From positions 49,338-113,337 of the forward strand of contig JAXDIG010000039.1 in assembly GCA_034664125.1 (NCBI GenBank): 64,000 nucleotides of DNA, in the 5' to 3' direction. Numbering within the stretch: position 1 is the stretch's first letter; each line of letters begins with the position of its first letter. The notes below the pieces were generated by a model that had not been told where the DNA came from, ran no database searches, and saw nothing but the letters and a program-made list of their open reading frames with translations. The stretch is from JACVRW01 sp034664125. GTDB taxonomy: Bacteria; Actinomycetota; Thermoleophilia; Solirubrobacterales; Thermoleophilaceae. Of the stretch, positions 1 through 7,940 are shown piece by piece. A program made the translations under genes and the position numbers.

Positions 1-1620
1 AAGACGATCGCCGGACTCACGACCACCGGCCTTCCCGCCAACTTCCACATCAGCGCGCTCGCGGTGGCCGACGCCGCCAGCAACAGCTTGTACGTGACCC
101 TCGCCGGTGCCGCGAGCCAGCGGGTCTGGTTCTTCGACGGCACCACCTGGCACGACTCCGGCCTGTCCGCGGGCGGGACGCCGTTGAACGTGCCCGCTCA
201 CGCCGTGGTCTGCAACGGGCCCTCCGACGTCTACGTGGGCACCGACGTCGGGGTATTCAAGGGCAAGCGCACGGGGACCTCCTGGCAGTGGACGCCGCTC
301 AACGCCGGCCTGCCGGAGTGCGCCGTGACCGACCTGGCGATCCACGCCAAGACGCGGCTGCTGCGGGCCGCCACCCACGGTCGCGGCGTCTGGGAGATGC
401 CCCTCAACCCGCAGCTCACACAGCCCGACAGCGAGCTCTACTTTCGCGCCAACGGCGTCGACACCGGCCGCATCCTCAACGGCAGCCGCCTGCCGGGGAT
501 CAATGGCTCGTTCGACCCGACGGTGCCGGGCCGCGTCAGTCACCACTGGTACAGCCCCGACCTCAAGGTGATCCCGAAGGAGTCGCTGGCCAACCCGCCG
601 GCGGCGGCGGACTTCCTCGACCACCACCTGCTGGTCGACCGGATGGACCCGACCACCAGCCTCGAGCTGATCTCGTCCCGTACCAACCACTTCTTCGTGC
701 AGGTGCACAACCGCGGCTGGAAGAGCGCCGGCTCGCTCCACGTGGCCGTGCTGGTCGCCGCCTGCGGCGCCGGCGTGCCGCCGCTCGGGCGTCCGGACTA
801 TGCGTCGCTGCTGGCCGCCGGCGATCTGTCGTTCGGGGGTTCGCAGTGGTTCCCCGTGGGCCCCGTGCGCACGCCGGTGGGACGGGTGGACGCGCGCAAC
901 CCGCTGGTCGTGTCCTGGCTGAACGTGGACTTCCCCAGCCTGGGTTTGCCGAACACGGAAACGCACTTCTGCGCGGTCGCGTTCGTGACGAGCCCCGACG
1001 ATCCGAGGGGCCTCTCGAGCACCTCGGTGGACAACCTCGCCATATCCGACCCGCACGTGGGCCAACGCAACCTGCAGTTACTGCCGCTGCCCCCGCCGGG
1101 GCCGGTCGCGGCCCCCGAGATGATCGTCGTGGACGCCTGGAACCCGAGCCAGGACCCGGTGGTCGTCGAGATCGGGTTCGAAGCGCACGAGCATGTCGGC
1201 GATCTGTCCGTGGTCGTTTCGCCGGTGACGGTCGACACGGGCGTCGAGGTCGCGGGCTTCGCGCAGGTTCAGCTGACCGAGTTCGACGACCCGATGGCGG
1301 GCCACTGGCAGCGCTGGATCGGAGAGGCACGGGAGCACCTGGCGGCCGACGACCTGCCCGAGCGCCCGCTGCTGCGCGCCCAGGTCGATCAGCTCGCCGA
1401 ACTCGATTTCAGCCGCGTCTTCATGGGCCGGGTCACGCCCGAGAGGTCGCCGGGGTTTCGCGGCGTTCGCCTCCCGCCAGGCAAGCGTGCGGTCATGGCC
1501 GTGGCGGTTCACCCGGCCGATGTCCGCCCGGGAGCGATCCTGAACGTCGTGCAACGGCAGGACGGACAGGTCGTCCGCGGCACCACCATCCAGCTGCGCC
1601 AGCGGCCGGCGGCTTCCTAG
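1..1620 (+). CDS. BNR/propeller-repeat protein, 3' part (5' end outside window)
   Basis: The reading frame is open from the first base, so the gene begins upstream; 539 residues are visible. The first ~135 residues look like the last blades of a BNR/sialidase-type beta-propeller: VYVGTDVGVFKG, then LAIHAKTRLLRAATHGRGVWEM, where the ATHGRGVWE ending is typical of such repeat proteins. Residues ~230-340 are beta-rich and include FFVQVHNRGWKSAG, resembling a CARDB/Ig-like adhesion module. A second beta-rich segment containing MIVVDAWNPS closes the protein. No catalytic residues can be assigned. It is probably extracytoplasmic, but the signal peptide would lie off the window, so this is inference. 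Confidence 0.75.
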   Translation, partial: KTIAGLTTTGLPANFHISALAVADAASNSLYVTLAGAASQRVWFFDGTTWHDSGLSAGGTPLNVPAHAVVCNGPSDVYVGTDVGVFKGKRTGTSWQWTPLNAGLPECAVTDLAIHAKTRLLRAATHGRGVWEMPLNPQLTQPDSELYFRANGVDTGRILNGSRLPGINGSFDPTVPGRVSHHWYSPDLKVIPKESLANPPAAADFLDHHLLVDRMDPTTSLELISSRTNHFFVQVHNRGWKSAGSLHVAVLVAACGAGVPPLGRPDYASLLAAGDLSFGGSQWFPVGPVRTPVGRVDARNPLVVSWLNVDFPSLGLPNTETHFCAVAFVTSPDDPRGLSSTSVDNLAISDPHVGQRNLQLLPLPPPGPVAAPEMIVVDAWNPSQDPVVVEIGFEAHEHVGDLSVVVSPVTVDTGVEVAGFAQVQLTEFDDPMAGHWQRWIGEAREHLAADDLPERPLLRAQVDQLAELDFSRVFMGRVTPERSPGFRGVRLPPGKRAVMAVAVHPADVRPGAILNVVQRQDGQVVRGTTIQLRQRPAAS

Positions 1621-1621
1621 T

Positions 1622-1732
1622 GACCGCTCCTTTCAGGGCCCCTTCAAGACCGAGGCGCGCCGTGAGCTCCACCGCAACGGCTGGACCGACGTTTTCCACA
1701 AGCTCGAGCAACTGATCACGCCGTCGCGGTGA
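1622..1732 (+). pseudogene. Orphan C-terminal fragment resembling an AHSA1/SRPBCC protein
   Basis: Directly after the stop of the preceding gene, frame 2 reads about 36 residues ending at TGA 1730-1732. The end, EARRELHRNGWTDVFHKLEQL, resembles the C-terminal helix of AHSA1-type SRPBCC proteins (pattern EAR..H..GW...L..L). There is no start codon or upstream domain, and the 3' end overlaps the convergent reductase gene. It is best read as a decayed remnant. The family guess rests on one short helix. Confidence 0.3.
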
Positions 1733-2225
1733 GTTGGACAATCGGGATCGTCCGGTTGGCCTTTGCCGCGTCTCGCCGATACGCGGCGAAGGGCGCGAAG
1801 ACACGGTCGGCGAGCGTCCACAGCCTTTCGCGCTCAGCTTCGTCTTCCACCACCGTCGCCCGCATGGGGATGCCACCGAACGTCACGTCTGGGTGCGCCC
1901 GCAGATTGTGAAACCACGCCGGGTGGTTTTCGTTGCCCGCCTTCGAGGCGATGATCGTGACCCGGTCCCCGTCGTGGAAGTAGATAACCGCGTTGCGTCG
2001 CGCCGCGCCGCTCTTCGCGCCCCGGGTTACAAGCAGCGCGGTGGGGAGCACGAGGCCCATACCGAAGCGGCCCCGCGTCGCCGCCAAGAGATATGGATCG
2101 AGCCTCCAAACGACCTTGGCCGAGATAAGCCTGCCCAGTCGGGTGCTGGAAAACCAGGCATAGGCGCGGCTGAGCAAGCCGCGCGGGCGGTTCGGATCGA
2201 CGTACTTGAGCTGAACGGACGTCAT
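1716..2225 (-). CDS. Deazaflavin (F420)-dependent nitroreductase family protein
   Basis: A 169-residue protein of the Ddn/DUF385 family of split-barrel oxidoreductases that use F420H2 or related flavins. Diagnostic stretches are LLVTRGAKSGAARRNAVIYF followed by DGDRVTIIASKAGNENHPAW and FHNLRAHPDV, the family's cofactor-binding core. The start at 2225 is chosen over an upstream in-frame start because AAGGAG sits 6 nt before this ATG and the extension is low-complexity Arg/Pro. The substrate is unknown. The gene lies just downstream of, and is co-oriented with, a GNAT gene (72 bp apart), so they may be co-transcribed. Confidence 0.87.
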   Translation of the reverse strand: MTSVQLKYVDPNRPRGLLSRAYAWFSSTRLGRLISAKVVWRLDPYLLAATRGRFGMGLVLPTALLVTRGAKSGAARRNAVIYFHDGDRVTIIASKAGNENHPAWFHNLRAHPDVTFGGIPMRATVVEDEAERERLWTLADRVFAPFAAYRRDAAKANRTIPIVQLTATA

Positions 2226-2297
2226 GAGATTCTCCTTGGCTGGGGCCCGGGCCGCGGGGGGGGGCCTTTGGGCTGGGATCCGGGCGCGTCGGTTCAC

Positions 2298-2780
2298 CTA
2301 TCCCGGTCGACCCGGGCGCACGAGCAGGCGATCGTCGCCCGCCGTCTCATCCGGAACGACGAAGCCCGCGCGTCGAAAGAACGGCAGCGCCCGTGCACTG
2401 GGCGCGAGCACAAGGCGCGCGTAGCCGCGCTCGTCCGCGGTGGTGACGATCGTCGTCAGGAGCTTCGAGCCGATGCCGCGGTTGCGGAAGTCCTCGCGTA
2501 CGAACATGTTGCCGACGTAGCCCCAGCGCGCGTCCGGGTGTCCTGGGCGAGGCATCCGTCGGTACTCGAATACCGACGCCATCCCGACCGGCGAGCCGCC
2601 GAGCGTGGCCAGCCAGGTCGTGCGGCGATCACCTTCGACAGTGAGCCAGGCGCCCATGCGCGTCTCGAGATCGGGGTCCTCCGCGCCGCCGCCGTGCCAC
2701 AGCGAGCGCAAAGCCGCTATCGCGCCGATGTCACCCGCGTCGGCCGCTCGCACGACCACATCAGGCAGTTCGGAGGCCAT
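2298..2780 (-). CDS. GNAT family N-acetyltransferase
   Basis: A 160-residue single-domain acetyltransferase. The acetyl-CoA pyrophosphate-binding motif is visible as VREDFRNRGIGSKLL (R-x-x-G-x-G) at ~residues 95-110, followed by RLVLAPSARALPFFRRAGF, the usual beta5-alpha4 region of the fold. The acceptor substrate cannot be inferred. The ATG at 2780 opens a divergent gap toward the hypothetical gene at 2921. On the coding strand TACAAC lies 8 nt before the ATG, so a leaderless start is possible. Confidence 0.85.
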   Translation of the reverse strand: MASELPDVVVRAADAGDIGAIAALRSLWHGGGAEDPDLETRMGAWLTVEGDRRTTWLATLGGSPVGMASVFEYRRMPRPGHPDARWGYVGNMFVREDFRNRGIGSKLLTTIVTTADERGYARLVLAPSARALPFFRRAGFVVPDETAGDDRLLVRPGRPG

Positions 2781-2920
2781 AGCGCACCGTTGTACCGGAC
2801 CCGCACGGTGGTGTCCGGGCGATGCGAGCTTCGCGCAAAGCGTCAGTGACTCTCGGCTCGGCGGATCGGCTGGAGCGTCGTAGCGGAACGAGTGCCCTGC
2901 CTGGGACTAGTCTCGGCCCT
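2781..2920. promoter_or_regulatory. Divergent intergenic region with inverted repeat and -10 element
   Basis: This 140-bp gap separates the divergent GNAT gene and the gene at 2921. It contains the inverted repeat CCGGAC-N12-GTCCGG (2795-2800 and 2813-2818), a possible operator. TAGTCT (2908-2913), inside the palindrome GACTAGTC, stands 7 nt before the ATG at 2921 and fits a -10 element of a leaderless promoter. Function is inferred from position only. Confidence 0.4.
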
Positions 2921-3379
2921 ATGGCGTACACGAGCGCGGAAGCGCGACAGGAGCTGCTCGACGTCTTCGCAGACGCGATCGAGCACATCGGGCTTGCGCT
3001 CGCGGATCTCGGCGCGGCGTACGAGCAGCTCGACGAGCAGAACGCGGACAGGCTCGAGGCGGAGCTCTTCGGGCCGGTTCAGCGCGCCTACGGTCGGGCG
3101 AAAACCACCCACGCCCAGTTCGCAAGCCGCCAGGGCCTGACGAGCCGCGTATTCGAGGTACCCACGCCGGGCATCCCGTCAACCGGCGCGAAGGGGTTCA
3201 TCGACAGCGCGGTCAACGCGGCCGCCGAAGCTGACAGCGTCCTGTCCGCGCTGCAGGATTCGTCGTTGCCGACGGAAGTCGGCGATGTGGAGTTGCGAGC
3301 GGCGCTAACGGACGTGCGGGAGTTGCTCGGCGGCGTGCGGCAGCGAGCCCGCGAGCTCGAGCGAACGCTCGGGCGCTAG
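2921..3379 (+). CDS. Hypothetical helical protein
   Basis: A 152-residue protein I do not recognise. It is predicted mostly alpha-helical: ELLDVFADAIEHIGLALADL, then YEQLDEQNADRLEAELF, and a C-terminal LTDVRELLGGVRQRARELER that could form a coiled coil. There is no signal peptide, membrane segment or cysteine. The ATG at 2921 is preferred over an in-frame start at 2822 because the extension is Arg/Ser-rich and non-conserved in style, and because a TAGTCT -10 element lies 7 nt upstream of 2921. It is transcribed divergently from the GNAT gene. Confidence 0.7.
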   Translation: MAYTSAEARQELLDVFADAIEHIGLALADLGAAYEQLDEQNADRLEAELFGPVQRAYGRAKTTHAQFASRQGLTSRVFEVPTPGIPSTGAKGFIDSAVNAAAEADSVLSALQDSSLPTEVGDVELRAALTDVRELLGGVRQRARELERTLGR

Positions 3380-3413
3380 AAGCCACGCCGTCAGCGTCGC
3401 ACCCGGTCAGCGG

Positions 3414-3683
3414 CTAGGGCTGCACGACGAGGTTCAGCTCGCGGGTCGTGATCCGCGGCTCGATCCCCTCCGGCAGGTTCGGCTTGATCGTGCCCTCGAA
3501 CCAGGAGTCCCAGTTCTGCTGGGCTTCCCACACCTCGGTCACGCCCCAACCGCCGTCGATCGGGCCGTTCACATGGATGACGAACCCCGGCTGAGCCTTC
3601 TGCTCGTCCATCAGCTGCCCGGTCATTCCGTCCACCATCTCCTGCGTCATGCCAGGCACCTCGGCGGTCATGAGTATCGCCAT
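3414..3683 (-). CDS. Small dimeric alpha/beta-barrel (ABM-like) protein
   Basis: An 89-residue protein starting MAILMTAEVPGMTQEM. Length and pattern (beta strand, long helix, then QPGFVIHVNGPIDGGW and WEAQQNWDSWFEGTIKP) match antibiotic-biosynthesis-monooxygenase-like proteins, which dimerise into alpha/beta barrels. No heme- or substrate-specific residue can be assigned. It is separated by about 100 bp from the cupin gene upstream on the same strand. The assignment is by fold pattern only. Confidence 0.7.
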   Translation of the reverse strand: MAILMTAEVPGMTQEMVDGMTGQLMDEQKAQPGFVIHVNGPIDGGWGVTEVWEAQQNWDSWFEGTIKPNLPEGIEPRITTRELNLVVQP

Positions 3684-3787
3684 CTCGCTCCTCTGGTCGT
3701 GTTAGGGACGCGCCGACCGACACCGCCCGCGACGCCCCGCGTCGAAGACGAGCATCGCCGAGTCCAGGTGGCCGAGTCAACTCGAAG

Positions 3788-4192
3788 CTATCGATCGGTC
3801 CAGGGGTCTTCGACCAGCTCGCCGTCTCCGGGGTGGTGAGCACCGAAGGCGAGGAACTCCAGGCCGTCCTGTCCGGCCTCGAACGCCCGCGCCGTCGCGG
3901 GCGCTACGCGTATGGAGTCCAGCGGACCGACGTCGAGGAGCTCGTCGTCGAGCTTGACTCGGCCGCTCCCGCTGAGAACGACATAGATCTCCTCGGCCTC
4001 GGTATGGCGATGGGCGAATGGGCTGCGCTTGCCGGGGAGCAGGCGAAAGAGCGTGACGCCGGTGCGCTCAGCAGCCAGGGCGTCACGCGCGACCCGCGCT
4101 TCCCAACGGTCGCCAAACCCGTTTGCCGGGGCCGCGTCGTGAACTGCGGCCAGGCTGACTTTCGTGAAGGCTTCAGGCATAAGCCGCAACAT
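3788..4192 (-). CDS. Cupin domain protein
   Basis: A 134-residue single-cupin protein. Cupin motif 1 is clear: G-x5-HxH-x4-E-x6-G in GKRSPFAHRHTEAEEIYVVL, ending at LSGSG, supplying two His and one Glu metal ligands. Motif 2 is weaker (LDSIRVAPATARAF, lacking the standard His). It may bind a divalent metal; the substrate is unknown. The ATG at 4192 is used, and an in-frame ATG four codons later (4180) is equally possible. Confidence 0.8.
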   Translation of the reverse strand: MLRLMPEAFTKVSLAAVHDAAPANGFGDRWEARVARDALAAERTGVTLFRLLPGKRSPFAHRHTEAEEIYVVLSGSGRVKLDDELLDVGPLDSIRVAPATARAFEAGQDGLEFLAFGAHHPGDGELVEDPWTDR

Positions 4193-4369
4193 CCCACACG
4201 AGTCCCAGCCCGGGCGTCCCTGCGGGGCCGTCGGCGTCGCCTGGCCTCAGACCATGGCGGAGCGAGCCGGAGGCGAGCGGACTGGAACGAGCGCAGCGAG
4301 TGACGAAGGTCTGGGGGCAGGTGACGGCGGCGGCCCCGCCCGCGCGGCTCGGGCCCTAAGCGAAGCGCC
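4193..4369. repeat. Intergenic element with long hairpin, 3' of sucD
   Basis: This 177-bp gap lies downstream of sucD and upstream of the cupin start. CCTCAGACC (4245-4253) pairs with GGTCTGGGG (4308-4316), with one G-T wobble, to enclose a ~54-nt loop of degenerate GAGCGAG/GGAGGCGAGCGG units. The loop resembles the AGCGCAGCGAGTGACGA-type dispersed elements of GC-rich actinobacteria. It may terminate the sucCD transcript. Only one copy occurs in the window. Confidence 0.45.
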
Positions 4370-5248
4370 CTAGACGTGCGCGCCCAGGATCTCGACCGCT
4401 ATCTCGGCCACCTGGGTGGGATTGCGCCCGACGCGTACCCCTCGCGCCTCGAGCGCCTCCGCCTTGGCGACCGCGGTGCCCATCGAGCCGGACACGATCG
4501 CCCCCGCGTGCCCCATCGTCTTCCCCGGCGGCGCGGTGAACCCGGCGATGTAGGCCACCACCGGCTTCGACACGGAAGCAGCGATGAACTCGGCGGCCTC
4601 CTCCTCGGCGGACCCGCCGATCTCGCCGCACATCACGATCAGCTCCGTCTCCGGGTCCGCCTCGAACAGCTCGATGATGTCGATGAAGCTGGAGCCGGGG
4701 ACCGGGTCGCCGCCGATGCCCACGATCGAGGAGTTGCCGAAGCCGCCCTGGGCCAGCTCGTTGCCGATCTGGTAGGTCAGCGTGCCGGAGCGCGACACCA
4801 GTCCGACGTTGCCCTCCTTGAAGAACTGCGCGGGGATGATCCCCACGTTGGCCTTGCCGGGGGAGAGGATGCCCGGGCAGTTCGGGCCGATCAGCCGCGA
4901 CCCGCCGTGCTTGAGGTGGTTGTACACGCGCAGCTCGTCGTGGGCGGGGATGCCCTCGGTGATCGCGATGATCAGCTCGACGCCGGCGTTCTCGGCCTCG
5001 AGGATCGAGTCGGCGGCGAAGCGCGGCGGCACGAAGATCATCGCCGTGTTCGCCCCGGTTTCGGTCACGGCCGCCTGGAAGGTGTCGAACACCGGGATGC
5101 CCTCCACGTCCTGCCCGCCCTTGCCCGGCGTCACGCCGGCCACGACCTGCGTGCCGTACTCGCGGTTGCGCAGGCTGTGGAAGGTGCCCTCCCGCCCCGT
5201 GATGCCGGAGACGACGAGCCGCGTCTGAGAATCGACGAGGATCGCCAT
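4370..5248 (-). CDS. sucD: Succinate-CoA ligase (ADP/GDP-forming), alpha subunit
   Basis: A 292-residue cytoplasmic TCA-cycle enzyme subunit, full length for the family. The N-terminal CoA-binding Rossmann domain begins SQTRLVVSGITGREGTFH. The C-terminal ligase half carries SRSGTLTYQIGNEL and the phosphohistidine loop in GKTMGHAGAIVSGSMGTA, where the His of GHAGA is the phosphorylated residue. With SucC it interconverts succinyl-CoA and succinate with nucleotide phosphorylation. Its ATG overlaps the sucC stop (TGATG), so translation is probably coupled. Confidence 0.97.
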   Translation of the reverse strand: MAILVDSQTRLVVSGITGREGTFHSLRNREYGTQVVAGVTPGKGGQDVEGIPVFDTFQAAVTETGANTAMIFVPPRFAADSILEAENAGVELIIAITEGIPAHDELRVYNHLKHGGSRLIGPNCPGILSPGKANVGIIPAQFFKEGNVGLVSRSGTLTYQIGNELAQGGFGNSSIVGIGGDPVPGSSFIDIIELFEADPETELIVMCGEIGGSAEEEAAEFIAASVSKPVVAYIAGFTAPPGKTMGHAGAIVSGSMGTAVAKAEALEARGVRVGRNPTQVAEIAVEILGAHV

Positions 5249-6387
5249 CAGCCGGCCAGCTCCACGACCTTCTCGGCTGCGCCGAGCATGGTCGCCTCGG
5301 CGTGCACGTTGGGCAGCGCGGCCTCGGCCAGCAGAGCGCGCCCCTCGACGTCGTTCGTGCCGTCCAACCGCACCACGAAGGGCACGTCGGGCTCGATCGC
5401 GCGGAACGCCTCGATCAGGCCGCGCGCCACCTCGTCGCAGCGGGTGATGCCGCCGAAGATGTTGAACAGGACGGCGCTCACCTTCGCGTCGGAGAGGATC
5501 ACCTCGACCGCGCTCGTGATCGCCTCGGCCTTGGAGCCGCCGCCGGCGTCGAGGAAGTTGGCTGGGCGGCCGCCGGCCTGGGCGACCACGTCGAGCGTCG
5601 ACATGACCAGCCCGGCCCCGTTGCCGAGGATGCCGACGTTGCCGTCGAGCTTCACGTAGGTGAGCCCGCGCTCCTTGGCCATGCGCTCCTGGGGGTCCTC
5701 TCCCGACGGGTCGCTCAGCGCCGCGACGTCGGGATGGCGGTAGAGCGCGTTGTCGTCGATCGTGACCTTGGCGTCGAGCGCCACGACCTCGCGCTCCTTG
5801 GTGATCAGCAGCGGGTTGACCTCGACGAGCGTGGCGTCCTCGGCCACGAACACGTCGTAGAGCTTGCCGAGCATGGCGCCGACCGGCCGGATCACGTCGG
5901 CGGCGATGCCGGCCTCGAAGGCGAGCCGGCGGCCGTGGAAGTCCTGGAAGCCGAGCAGCGGGTCCACGTGCGTCATGCGCATGGCCTCGGGGTCCGTCTC
6001 GGCAACCTGCTCCACGTCCATGCCGCCCATGCGCGACAGCATCGCCATCGGCTGCTTGGCCGAGCGGTCGAAGACGATCGCCGCGTAGTACTCCTCGTCG
6101 ATGTCGCTGGCCTGCTCGACCCAGACCTCGTGAACCGCGAAGCCGCGGATGTCCATGCCGAGAATCGCCTGGGCGTGCTGCTCGGCCTCGGTGCGATCCG
6201 AAGCGACCTTGATGCCCCCCGCCTTGCCGCGCCCGCCGATCTGGACCTGAGCCTTGATCACCACCGGGTAGCCGAGCGCTTCGGCTGCCTCAACCGCCTC
6301 CACGACGGTCGCCGCGTGCCGCCCCTCGGGCACGGGCACGCCGTGCTTTGAGAACAGCTGTTTGCCCTGGTATTCGAGTAGGTCCAT
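5248..6387 (-). CDS. sucC: Succinate-CoA ligase, beta subunit
   Basis: A 379-residue subunit with the standard start MDLLEYQGKQLFSKHGVPVP and the ATP-grasp fold: YPVVIKAQVQIGGRGKAGGI for nucleotide binding, EVNPLLI for metal binding, and the C-terminal GILGNGAGLVMSTLDVV and FNIFGGITRCDEVA. The start at 6387 is chosen over an upstream frame extension because it matches the family N-terminus and because TATCTA stands 6 nt before it. It is the first gene of the sucCD operon and is divergent from the HAD gene at 6450. Confidence 0.97.
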   Translation of the reverse strand: MDLLEYQGKQLFSKHGVPVPEGRHAATVVEAVEAAEALGYPVVIKAQVQIGGRGKAGGIKVASDRTEAEQHAQAILGMDIRGFAVHEVWVEQASDIDEEYYAAIVFDRSAKQPMAMLSRMGGMDVEQVAETDPEAMRMTHVDPLLGFQDFHGRRLAFEAGIAADVIRPVGAMLGKLYDVFVAEDATLVEVNPLLITKEREVVALDAKVTIDDNALYRHPDVAALSDPSGEDPQERMAKERGLTYVKLDGNVGILGNGAGLVMSTLDVVAQAGGRPANFLDAGGGSKAEAITSAVEVILSDAKVSAVLFNIFGGITRCDEVARGLIEAFRAIEPDVPFVVRLDGTNDVEGRALLAEAALPNVHAEATMLGAAEKVVELAG

Positions 6388-6449
6388 TCCGGATAGATAG
6401 GATGCTGCGCCGCTGCGCCGGGGGGCGCGGACCCTATCGAAACGACTGA
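6388..6449. promoter_or_regulatory. Compact divergent promoter, sucC / HAD hydrolase
   Basis: A 62-bp gap between divergent genes. On the minus strand TATCTA (rc of 6394-6399) lies 6 nt before the sucC ATG. On the plus strand CTATCGA (6434-6440) precedes the HAD start. GATAGG (6396-6401) and CCTATC (6433-6438) form an inverted repeat, so both genes seem to carry mirror-image -10-like sequences. Confidence 0.45.
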
Positions 6450-7130
6450 ATGGCACTTCCAAAAGACGTCAAGTTCCTAACCTTCGACTGCTACGGCACC
6501 CTGATCGACTGGGAGAGCGGCGTGTACGACGCTTTCCAGAAGGAGGCCGACCGCGACGGCTTCACGATCGACAGGGACATCCTCATCCCGCGCTTCATCG
6601 ACGTGCAGCGCGACATCCAGCGCGGCTCGTACGAGCTGTACGCCGAGGTTCTGCGCCGCACCGCGGTGCGCGTCGCGGCCGAGCTGAGCTGGGACCTCGA
6701 GCCATCGCGCTCGAACTTCCTGCCCAACAGCGTGCCGGGCTGGCCGCCGTTCCGCGAGACGAATGCGCAGCTCGAGCGCTTCGCGAAGAAGTACGAGCTG
6801 GGCATCCTCTCCAACATCGACGACAAGCTGCTGGGGGCGACGCGCCGGCACTTCCGCGCGGACTTCGACCTGGTGGTCACGGCCCAGCAGGTGCGCTCCT
6901 ACAAGCCCGATCCGGCGCACTTCAAGGAGTGCGCGCGCCGGATCGGCTCGATCAAGAAGCACTGGGTGCACATCGCCTCGGGCTATCCGACCGACATCGA
7001 GCCCTGCATCAAGGAGAAGATCCCGGTCATCTGGGTCAACCGCCACGGCGAGGAGATCGAGGGCGGGCGCAAGCCCGACGCCGAGGTCAAGACCTTCCGC
7101 GACGCGGGCAAGCTGCTCAAAGCCGCGTAG
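6450..7130 (+). CDS. HAD superfamily hydrolase, haloacid dehalogenase type II-like
   Basis: A 226-residue protein with HAD motif I, FLTFDCYGTLIDW, whose first Asp (D13) is the expected nucleophile. Motif II is LGILSNIDD, and the Lys motif is QVRSYKPDPAHF. Where classical HADs have a GDxxxxD motif, it has HIASGYPTDIEP, as in several L-2-haloacid dehalogenase-like proteins. The physiological substrate (haloacid or phosphate ester) is open. The MBL gene starts 4 nt after its stop, so the two are co-transcribed. Confidence 0.85.
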   Translation: MALPKDVKFLTFDCYGTLIDWESGVYDAFQKEADRDGFTIDRDILIPRFIDVQRDIQRGSYELYAEVLRRTAVRVAAELSWDLEPSRSNFLPNSVPGWPPFRETNAQLERFAKKYELGILSNIDDKLLGATRRHFRADFDLVVTAQQVRSYKPDPAHFKECARRIGSIKKHWVHIASGYPTDIEPCIKEKIPVIWVNRHGEEIEGGRKPDAEVKTFRDAGKLLKAA

Positions 7131-7134
7131 CACT

Positions 7135-7902
7135 TTGCGCGCGGTCGCGGTCAGCCCGGACGCGCTGGTCGTGACCAGCGGCTTCTGGCAGACGAACGCG
7201 GTGGCGCTGCGCGCCGGGGACGAGGCGCTCCTGATCGACTCGCCCTATCTCCCGGACGAGCTCGATGCGCTCCCGAGCGTGCTGGCCGGCGCGGGGTTCG
7301 AGCCGGACGGCCTGCTCGCCACGCACGCCGATTTCGACCACCTGCTGGGCCGCATGGCGTTCCCGGGCATGACGCTCGGACTCGGCGAGAGCTCGGTCGA
7401 GCGGCTGCAGCGCGCGCCCGGCGAAGCCCAGCGCGCCCTGCGCCAGTACGACGACCAGTTCTACGTGACCAGAACCGCGCCGCTCGCGCTCGGGCAGGTG
7501 CAGGGGCTACCGGTGCCCGGGCACGTCGAGCTGGGCGACCGCGAGCTGGAGCTGCACCCGGCCGAGGGGCACACGGTGGACGGGATGGTGCTGTTCGACC
7601 GCGCGCAGGGCCTACTGATCGTGGGCGACTACCTCTCCGATGTCGAGATCCCGTGGATACACGGCTCGCTGGGCGACTACCGCGCCACCCTGGCCCGGCT
7701 GGCCCCGCTGGTGGAGGAGGCCGCGACGGTGGTGCCCGGCCACGGCGCTCCGCACGACCGCGAGACGGCGCTGCGCCTGCTCGACGAGGACGTGGAGTAC
7801 CTGGAGGCGCTGGAGCGCGGCGACGAGCGCCAGCCGCTGCCCCAGGGGCGCGACTCGAAGGCCCAGCGCGGGATCCACGCCGAGAACCTCACTCGCGTTT
7901 GA
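7135..7902 (+). CDS. MBL-fold metallo-hydrolase
   Basis: A 255-residue protein of the metallo-beta-lactamase fold. The metal motif is THADFDHLLGR: the usual HxHxDH reads H-A-D-F-D-H, with Asp replacing the second His. Further ligands are EGHTVDG, IVGDYLSD and VVPGHGAPH in the family order. The start is assigned to TTG 7135, 4 nt after the HAD stop, because no ATG or GTG lies between the upstream stop and the first conserved strand (AVSPDALVVTSGFWQTN). The substrate is unknown; a hydrolase acting together with the HAD enzyme is possible. Confidence 0.8.
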   Translation: MRAVAVSPDALVVTSGFWQTNAVALRAGDEALLIDSPYLPDELDALPSVLAGAGFEPDGLLATHADFDHLLGRMAFPGMTLGLGESSVERLQRAPGEAQRALRQYDDQFYVTRTAPLALGQVQGLPVPGHVELGDRELELHPAEGHTVDGMVLFDRAQGLLIVGDYLSDVEIPWIHGSLGDYRATLARLAPLVEEAATVVPGHGAPHDRETALRLLDEDVEYLEALERGDERQPLPQGRDSKAQRGIHAENLTRV

Positions 7903-7913
7903 CCTGAAGGCGC

Positions 7914-7934
7914 CCCGGGCAGGTCTGGCCCGGG
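7914..7934 (+). promoter_or_regulatory. Hairpin overlapping the Shine-Dalgarno of the glycosidase gene
   Basis: CCCGGGC (7914-7920) and GCCCGGG (7928-7934) form a perfect 7-bp stem with loop AGGTCTG. The right arm runs into GGGAGAGAG, the only ribosome-binding sequence before the GTG at 7941. It could terminate the HAD-MBL transcript or mask the ribosome-binding site. Confidence 0.45.
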
Positions 7935-7940
7935 AGAGAG

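Noticed and set aside
288..1715. 475-codon open frame overlapping the propeller gene
   Set aside because: Arg/Ala/Pro-rich translation without motifs; it shadows a better-supported frame, as expected at extreme GC content.
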